A stretch of 11,059 bases of DNA, taken from assembly GCA_015065205.1 (NCBI GenBank), contig SVQS01000050.1, forward strand, positions 1 through 11,059, given 5' to 3'. The number at the start of each line of letters is the position of its first letter. The first letter of the stretch is position 1. Origin of the DNA: Oscillospiraceae bacterium (lineage in GTDB: Bacteria; Bacillota; Clostridia; Oscillospirales; CAG-272). The position numbers and the translations under genes are program-made. The notes below the pieces were generated by a model that was not told where the DNA came from, searched no databases, and was given only the letters and a program-made list of their open reading frames with translations. Below, in pieces: positions 7,216-11,059 of the stretch.

Positions 7216-7244
7216 TTGCAATTTACAAATAAATGCGTTATGAT
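7216..7244 (+). promoter_or_regulatory. Divergent promoter for the DUF5685/J-protein operon
   Basis: TTGCAA at 7216-7221 and TATGAT at 7239-7244 are separated by exactly 17 bases and match the housekeeping promoter consensus in most positions. The inferred start lies near 7251, giving a leader of about 30 bases that ends in a strong AAAGGAG site before the ATG at 7283. The region 7125-7215 between the two divergent promoters is AT-rich with long A/T tracts, and no gene is seen in it. Confidence 0.75.
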
Positions 7245-7282
7245 ATATAAATGAGGGTAAACTTTTTGAAAGGAGTGAGGAA

Positions 7283-8176
7283 ATGCTGGGCTACATTCGC
7301 ACCGATGCACCCGAGTTGCGCTTGCGTGACAGTGAATGCTATCGCGCCATCTATTGCGGTCTTTGCCGCCAGATGGGTAAATGCACCGGTCAATGCTCTC
7401 GCCTCTCGCTCAGCTACGATTTTGCTTTTTTAGCGGCTTTTCGTATGTCTTTGACAAACGAAAAGTTAGAGCTGCAAAAAAAGCGTTGCTTCGTTCACCC
7501 TTTGAAAAAAAGAAATATGGCGACCGACTCCCCCACGCTTGCATACTGTGCGGATGCCTCTGCCATTCTCACCTATCACAAATGCCGCGATGATATAGAT
7601 GATGAAAAAGGCTTCAAAAAGCTGCGTGCACGCTTGGCTTCGGGAATCTTTTCTTCGGCTTACCGCCGCGCAAAGCGCCGTTATCCTACCTTGGATGCGA
7701 CTGTGAGATCTTTTTTGCAAGAATTGCGAAAATATGAAAAGGACACGACCGCACCGCCAAGTGCTGACGCTCCCGCAAGCATATTTGGTAATTTGATGGC
7801 GACTGTTTGCTCCGAGGGGCTCGTTGGCGTCGAGGCACGTATTGCAACGACCTTTGGTCGTGCTATCGGGCATTGGATTTACCTTGTCGATGCCGCCGAT
7901 GACTACCGCGATGATCTTAAAGGTGGCTCATTCAACCCCTTTGTGCGTCTGTTTGGTGACCAAATGACAAAAGAGAACGCCGACAGCATTGCCATCTCTC
8001 TCAAACGTTATTTGAGCGATGCCGAGGGGGCATTCCTACTCATAGACAACTTCCTCACCACTGAGATTAGGGAAATTCTTTGTAACATTCTTTATCTCGG
8101 TCTGCCGAAAGCGGCTGACCTCATTTTGGAAAAAGCTTGGAAAGGTGAAACCGACAAAAATGAAAAATCCTTATGA
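7283..8176 (+). CDS. DUF5685-type protein of unknown function with two DDxxD motifs
   Basis: The protein has 297 residues. I recognise it as a DUF5685-like protein of Clostridia, with no established function. The N-terminus LGYIRTDAPELRLRD leads to YRAIYCGLC (20-28), then further cysteines at 34 and 38 and a CFVHP element (69-73). This could be a metal or Fe-S site, but that is inference. Two aspartate-rich motifs stand out: DDIDD at 103-107 and DDYRD at 206-210, the second set in a helix-like stretch (FGRAIGHWIYLVDAADD) and followed by LKGGSFNPF. This resembles the paired Asp motifs of class I isoprenoid synthases such as phytoene/squalene synthase. No signal peptide or clear membrane segment is seen, so it is probably cytosolic. 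AAAGGAG at 7269-7275 lies 7 bases before the ATG. It overlaps the J-protein gene, pointing to a coupled pair. Confidence 0.85.
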   Translation: MLGYIRTDAPELRLRDSECYRAIYCGLCRQMGKCTGQCSRLSLSYDFAFLAAFRMSLTNEKLELQKKRCFVHPLKKRNMATDSPTLAYCADASAILTYHKCRDDIDDEKGFKKLRARLASGIFSSAYRRAKRRYPTLDATVRSFLQELRKYEKDTTAPPSADAPASIFGNLMATVCSEGLVGVEARIATTFGRAIGHWIYLVDAADDYRDDLKGGSFNPFVRLFGDQMTKENADSIAISLKRYLSDAEGAFLLIDNFLTTEIREILCNILYLGLPKAADLILEKAWKGETDKNEKSL

Positions 8177-8786
8177 AGTGTTGGGGATATCCCCCAACGC
8201 CACCGACGAAGAAGTAAAAAAAGCCTACCGCGATCTGGCGCGGAAATATCACCCCGATAAATATCGCGATAGTGACCTCGCTGACCTTGCAAGCGAAAAG
8301 ATGAAAGAGGTCAATGCGGCATACGAGGAAATTCAAAAAATGCGCGCCGGCGGTGGACAGACGCAGAATAGCGGTGACTATCGTTATAATGGCAATCCGG
8401 GTGCCAACTCCTCCTCCGGCGATGCTCGCTTTGCCGAGGTGCGCCGCCTTATTAACAATAATGAGATTCTGCAAGCCGAGCAAATTTTGCGTTCGATGCC
8501 CCCCACAATGCAAAATGCCGAATGGTTCTTTCTTATGGGTTGCACCGTTTACAAGCGCGGTTACTTTACTGACGCCCAAAATATGTTTGACCGCGCCTGC
8601 GCGATGGATCCTTATAACAACGAATACCGCGCCGCACGCGACCAGCTTCGCTCACAAACAGCGGGATACGGTTACGGATATCATACAGCATCGAGAAGCG
8701 ACGACACCTGCAACTGCTGCTCTCAACTCATTTGTGCCGACTGCTGTTGCGAGATGATGGGTGGCGACCTGATTCGTTGCTGCTGA
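8160..8786 (+). CDS. J-domain (DnaJ-like) protein with TPR-like region and cysteine-rich tail
   Basis: From the ATG at 8160 the protein has 208 residues. The N-terminal J domain (about 1-62) opens with NPYEVLGIS and carries the HPD tripeptide (31-33) needed to stimulate an Hsp70/DnaK ATPase. A Gly/Asn/Ser-rich linker (about 63-88) leads to a TPR-like pair of helices (about 90-160: WFFLMGCTVYKRGYF, then FDRACAMDPYNNEYRAA). After a Tyr/Gly stretch (GYGYGY), the last 25 residues contain nine cysteines (184-208), including NCC, DCCC and a terminal CC. The zinc-finger and CTD domains of canonical DnaJ are absent, so this is a class C J-protein, not the general chaperone. An in-frame GTG at 8145 would add five residues; the ATG fits J-domain starts better. 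The start overlaps the DUF5685 gene by 17 bases, implying coupled expression. Confidence 0.93.
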   Translation: MKNPYEVLGISPNATDEEVKKAYRDLARKYHPDKYRDSDLADLASEKMKEVNAAYEEIQKMRAGGGQTQNSGDYRYNGNPGANSSSGDARFAEVRRLINNNEILQAEQILRSMPPTMQNAEWFFLMGCTVYKRGYFTDAQNMFDRACAMDPYNNEYRAARDQLRSQTAGYGYGYHTASRSDDTCNCCSQLICADCCCEMMGGDLIRCC

Positions 8787-8799
8787 TACGGGGGACGCT

Positions 8800-9336
8800 A
8801 TGTCGAAAAAAAACTCCCAACAGATCAAGTATTTGACCGTTAGCGCAATGCTTTGTGCACTTGGCGTAGTGATATTGGGACTTGGCTCGCTTATTGAGGT
8901 GCTTGATCTCACCGTTTCCGTAATCGCTTCCCTTTTAACGGTTTACGCAGTAATTGAAATAGGCGGTGTTTACCCGTGGCTGATATGGATTGTAACTTCT
9001 GTGATTGCGCTCTTGCTTCTGCCGCTCAAAACACCTGTGCTGTTTTATGCGCTTCTGACGGGGTATTACCCTATCATCAAGCAAAAAATCGAACGCCGTA
9101 TGGCACGTCTACCTGCTTGGGCACTCAAAATGGGCGTGCTTGCTGTCTCGCTTGGCATCATTTGGGGAGTTATGCGACTCTTTTTGCCCGATCTTTTGGA
9201 AAGCTCGGGCGGTTGGATTATGATTGCCACAACTGTGGGGCTTGCCGTTCTTTCATTTGTCCTTTATGATATTTGCTTGACAAAACTTATTACACTGTAT
9301 TTTGTGCGTTTGCAAAAAAGATTCCGAATAAAATAG
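8800..9336 (+). CDS. Small polytopic membrane protein, function unknown
   Basis: The protein has 178 residues and about six hydrophobic segments (roughly 12-31, 36-54, 58-75, 77-93, 110-129 and 138-158). A basic, hydrophilic stretch (KQKIERRMARL, 94-104) probably faces the cytoplasm, and the C-terminus is basic (RLQKRFRIK). No enzyme motif is visible. The opening TVSAMLCALGVVILGLGS recalls substrate-binding S components of ECF transporters in size and layout, but no T or A component is nearby, so this stays a guess. GGGGG at 8790-8794 precedes the ATG by 5 bases, and the gene begins 13 bases after the J-protein stop. It is the third gene of the operon and is followed by a terminator. The stop codon is TAG. 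Confidence 0.85.
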   Translation: MSKKNSQQIKYLTVSAMLCALGVVILGLGSLIEVLDLTVSVIASLLTVYAVIEIGGVYPWLIWIVTSVIALLLLPLKTPVLFYALLTGYYPIIKQKIERRMARLPAWALKMGVLAVSLGIIWGVMRLFLPDLLESSGGWIMIATTVGLAVLSFVLYDICLTKLITLYFVRLQKRFRIK

Positions 9337-9346
9337 TTCCATATAC

Positions 9347-9387
9347 AAAAAATGCCTGCAATCCTTTGGTTTGCAGGCACTTCTTTT
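9347..9387. terminator. Bidirectional terminator between convergent operons
   Basis: TGCCTGCAA (9353-9361) and TTGCAGGCA (9371-9379) form a perfect 9-pair stem with a 9-base loop. On the plus strand it is followed by TTCTTTTTT and on the minus strand by TTTTTT. It can therefore end both the 7283-9336 operon and the symporter transcript, whose stop codon at 9388-9390 abuts it. Confidence 0.93.
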
Positions 9388-10860
9388 TTAGTTGTTATTG
9401 GAAGTTGAATCGATAGAATGTGATTCTTTTTGTGTATCGCCATTTGCTTCGCTTTCGATTTGAGCTTCTTCTCTCGCCTTCAGATCAGCGAGAATATTTG
9501 CATAGGTCTCTTCATCAATCTTGAACTTTTTGATGTAAAGGAAGAAGCCGATAAGGATGCAGATAAGGGGCAGGATCATCATCGAGATCTTCATGATCCA
9601 AACAGCCAATTCCGGCATAGTTGCTATGATTTCTGCCTCGTTTGCAGGGTTTGCTGCAATGTCGTTTGCAATCATATTGATACCCGAAATAATGAGCGTA
9701 AAGGATACAATACCCTTACTTGCCGCGCCGCCAAACTGATTGATAAAGGGCTGAACGGCAAAGCTTGCGGCTTCGTTTCTCTTACCAAGCTTCCATTCAC
9801 CGTATTCAACGGCATCGGCAAGAAACAGAAGCATCAAAAGTTGAATGAATGCCTGTGCAAAGAAAAGTCCTAAGCCCGCGATTACAATCAGAGGCAACCA
9901 CTCGAAGGAGAGGAAGAAGATAACGTAGGAGATAGTTACTGAAATCATAGAACCAGTGTAGAGCTGCTTGCGCGTAAACTTTTTGCGGAACAAGGGGAAA
10001 ACCGAAAGCGCTGTCAGCTGTGCAACGGCAAGAACGGCGGCAAATACCATATACATTCCCTCATCACCGTAGGCATACTTGAAATAGTAAGTACCAAACG
10101 CGGTGGTAGTACAATAACCAATCATGAAGAGTGCCATCGAAACAGCGGTAACCATAAGCTGGTCGTTACCGATAAGGGCGCGCCAAAGATCCTTGAGAGT
10201 TGTTCTCTCCTCTTTTTCGAGGCGGCTTCTATCTTCTTTAACACCAAAGAGGGTTACACTTTGGAATGCCCACATAATGAGGGCGGTAATAATAGCGAAG
10301 ATAAAATAAACGTCGCGGTCGCTCATATTCAAGAACGAGAACATGGACGGAACGTTAAGATAGATCAAAACCATAGAAAACATACCGACGTTTGCGCAAA
10401 TTCTTGCAAATGCACCCACGCCCTCGCGCACCTTTTGGTCCTTGGAGATGGCGGGCATCAGCGACCAGTACGCGATGTCATTGAGTGAGAAAAAGATGCT
10501 GAAAAGCAAATATGTAACGCCAAGAAGTACGATATGAGCCGTCTCTCCCATGCGAATATTATGGAACATCAGTACAGAAAGAATACCTGTGCCAATCATA
10601 CCAATGAGGATCCATGGCTTGAATTTGCCCCATTTTGTTTTGGTGCTGTCAACGACAGCTCCCACAAATGGGTCGATAACGGCATCAAAGATACCAAACA
10701 GCGTTAGCATAATACCAATGACGGCAAGTCCGCCATCCGAGAAGCCGACTACGTCGGTCAAATGCACCAAAAGGTACATACTAACCAAAGAATAGAGTGC
10801 GTCTCTACCCACGGTTCCCAAACCGAAGCATATTTTGTTTCGTTTCATTTGTTTATCCAT
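9388..10860 (-). CDS. GPH-family (MFS) sugar:cation symporter
   Basis: This integral membrane transporter is predicted to import a glycoside, pentoside or hexuronide with Na+ or H+. It has 490 residues with about 12 hydrophobic segments, as expected for the MelB/XynB/GusB-type family. The family signature after helix 2 is clear: D63...D71 then KTKWGKFKPW (74-83). A second conserved stretch, DAVEYGEWKLGKRNEA (349-364), lies in the C-terminal half. The last 40 residues are a hydrophilic, Glu/Ser/Asn-rich cytoplasmic tail. I chose ATG 10860 because AAAGGA (10876-10871) sits 10 bases upstream; a TTG at 10887 would add nine hydrophilic residues and place that site inside the gene. The start overlaps the end of an upstream alpha-galactosidase-like frame by 8 bases, so the substrate is probably an alpha-galactoside such as melibiose, raffinose or related sugars (inference). 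Confidence 0.92.
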   Translation of the reverse strand: MDKQMKRNKICFGLGTVGRDALYSLVSMYLLVHLTDVVGFSDGGLAVIGIMLTLFGIFDAVIDPFVGAVVDSTKTKWGKFKPWILIGMIGTGILSVLMFHNIRMGETAHIVLLGVTYLLFSIFFSLNDIAYWSLMPAISKDQKVREGVGAFARICANVGMFSMVLIYLNVPSMFSFLNMSDRDVYFIFAIITALIMWAFQSVTLFGVKEDRSRLEKEERTTLKDLWRALIGNDQLMVTAVSMALFMIGYCTTTAFGTYYFKYAYGDEGMYMVFAAVLAVAQLTALSVFPLFRKKFTRKQLYTGSMISVTISYVIFFLSFEWLPLIVIAGLGLFFAQAFIQLLMLLFLADAVEYGEWKLGKRNEAASFAVQPFINQFGGAASKGIVSFTLIISGINMIANDIAANPANEAEIIATMPELAVWIMKISMMILPLICILIGFFLYIKKFKIDEETYANILADLKAREEAQIESEANGDTQKESHSIDSTSNNN

Positions 10861-11059
10861 TGTTGTTTGTTCCTTTCTCGTTTTCAATCTTTTGAATCAG
10901 ATACAAGGTGCTTCCCCAATCCCCCAAAATACGAAGAGATGGATGATATCCTGTTCCGCTATACTGCATAAAGAGTGGGATACCCGATTGCAAGCCTGCC
11001 CCCGAGACGGTATAGGACTACTCACCGTCCCTCATTGAAAAATAGCGGTTGACAAAGCG
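10853..11059 (-). pseudogene. 3' end of a GH36-like alpha-galactosidase gene, interrupted by in-frame TAG
   Basis: Reading from the window edge on the minus strand, one frame gives RFVNRYFSMRDGE, then TAG (11020-11018), then 54 more codons to TAA at 10855-10853. The part after TAG starts SYTVSGAGLQSGIPLF and contains TGYHPSLRILGDWGSTLYLI. This resembles the C-terminal beta-domain ending of GH36 alpha-galactosidases, where GD-x-x-S-x-L(Y/F) lies near the end. Its TAA overlaps the symporter ATG in ATGGATAA, as in an intact coupled operon. No ATG, and no usable start with a ribosome site, is seen between TAG and the symporter. Options are a nonsense mutation (TAT or CAG to TAG), a sequencing error, or readthrough. 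TAG is a normal stop elsewhere in the window (4806-4808, 9334-9336). The family call rests on 67 codons and memory of motifs, so it is moderate. Confidence 0.55.

Noticed and set aside
6937..7221. Upstream extension of the infC frame to 7221
   Set aside because: The added 95 residues would be encoded by the leader, attenuator, -10, -35 and A-tracts, and IF-3 homology begins only after the AUU codon.
10861..10887. TTG start for the symporter at 10887
   Set aside because: It adds nine hydrophilic residues with no homology and puts the good AAAGGA site inside the gene. The ATG at 10860 fits that site.
11018..11020. TAG as a pyrrolysine or reassigned codon
   Set aside because: Two other genes in the window end normally in TAG, and GH36 enzymes are not known pyrrolysine proteins. 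Mutation or sequence error is simpler.
1..11059. CRISPR array, tRNA or rRNA gene, insertion sequence or phage genes
   Set aside because: I saw no regularly spaced repeats, cloverleaf sequences, transposase motifs, terminal inverted repeats or phage proteins.

Overview
The window looks like a chromosomal segment of a Gram-positive Clostridia-type bacterium, probably an anaerobic gut or fermentative lineage. This rests on gene order: dprA-topA-trmFO and infC-rpmI-rplT are both classical Firmicutes arrangements. It also rests on the purine-rich Shine-Dalgarno sites before nearly every gene, an L20-type attenuator ahead of infC, and a DUF5685/J-protein pair that I recall from Clostridia. No tRNA, rRNA, CRISPR array or insertion sequence is visible.

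Positions 1-5648 (minus strand) hold a nucleic-acid maintenance and modification cluster, read from high to low coordinates. It runs: a SpoU-type rRNA 2'-O-methyltransferase, dprA (ssDNA/RecA loader), topA (DNA topoisomerase I with four zinc ribbons) and trmFO (folate-dependent tRNA m5U54 methyltransferase, cut by the window edge). Spacing is short, and topA and trmFO share one base in TAATG.

Positions 5727-7124 (minus strand) hold the IF3-L35-L20 translation operon. It has a near-perfect promoter (TTGACA, 17 bp, TATAAT) with upstream A-tracts. Its leader of about 150 nt contains a Rho-independent terminator and a competing antiterminator pairing. infC starts at an AUU codon after a strong GGAGGTG site, and an intrinsic terminator follows rplT.

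Positions 7216-9379 (plus strand) are transcribed divergently from their own promoter as a three-gene set: a DUF5685 protein with two DDxxD motifs, a J-domain protein with a TPR-like region and a tail of nine cysteines, and a small polytopic membrane protein. The function of this set is not known to me, and it is the most open biology in the window. A bidirectional hairpin terminator separates it from the next operon.

Positions 9388-11059 (minus strand) encode a GPH-family sugar:cation symporter. Upstream, overlapping it by 8 bases, is what looks like the 3' end of a GH36-type alpha-galactosidase gene. That reading frame carries an in-frame TAG 54 codons before its normal end, so the enzyme is truncated, decayed, recoded or affected by a sequence error. 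Together the pair suggests uptake and hydrolysis of galactosides.
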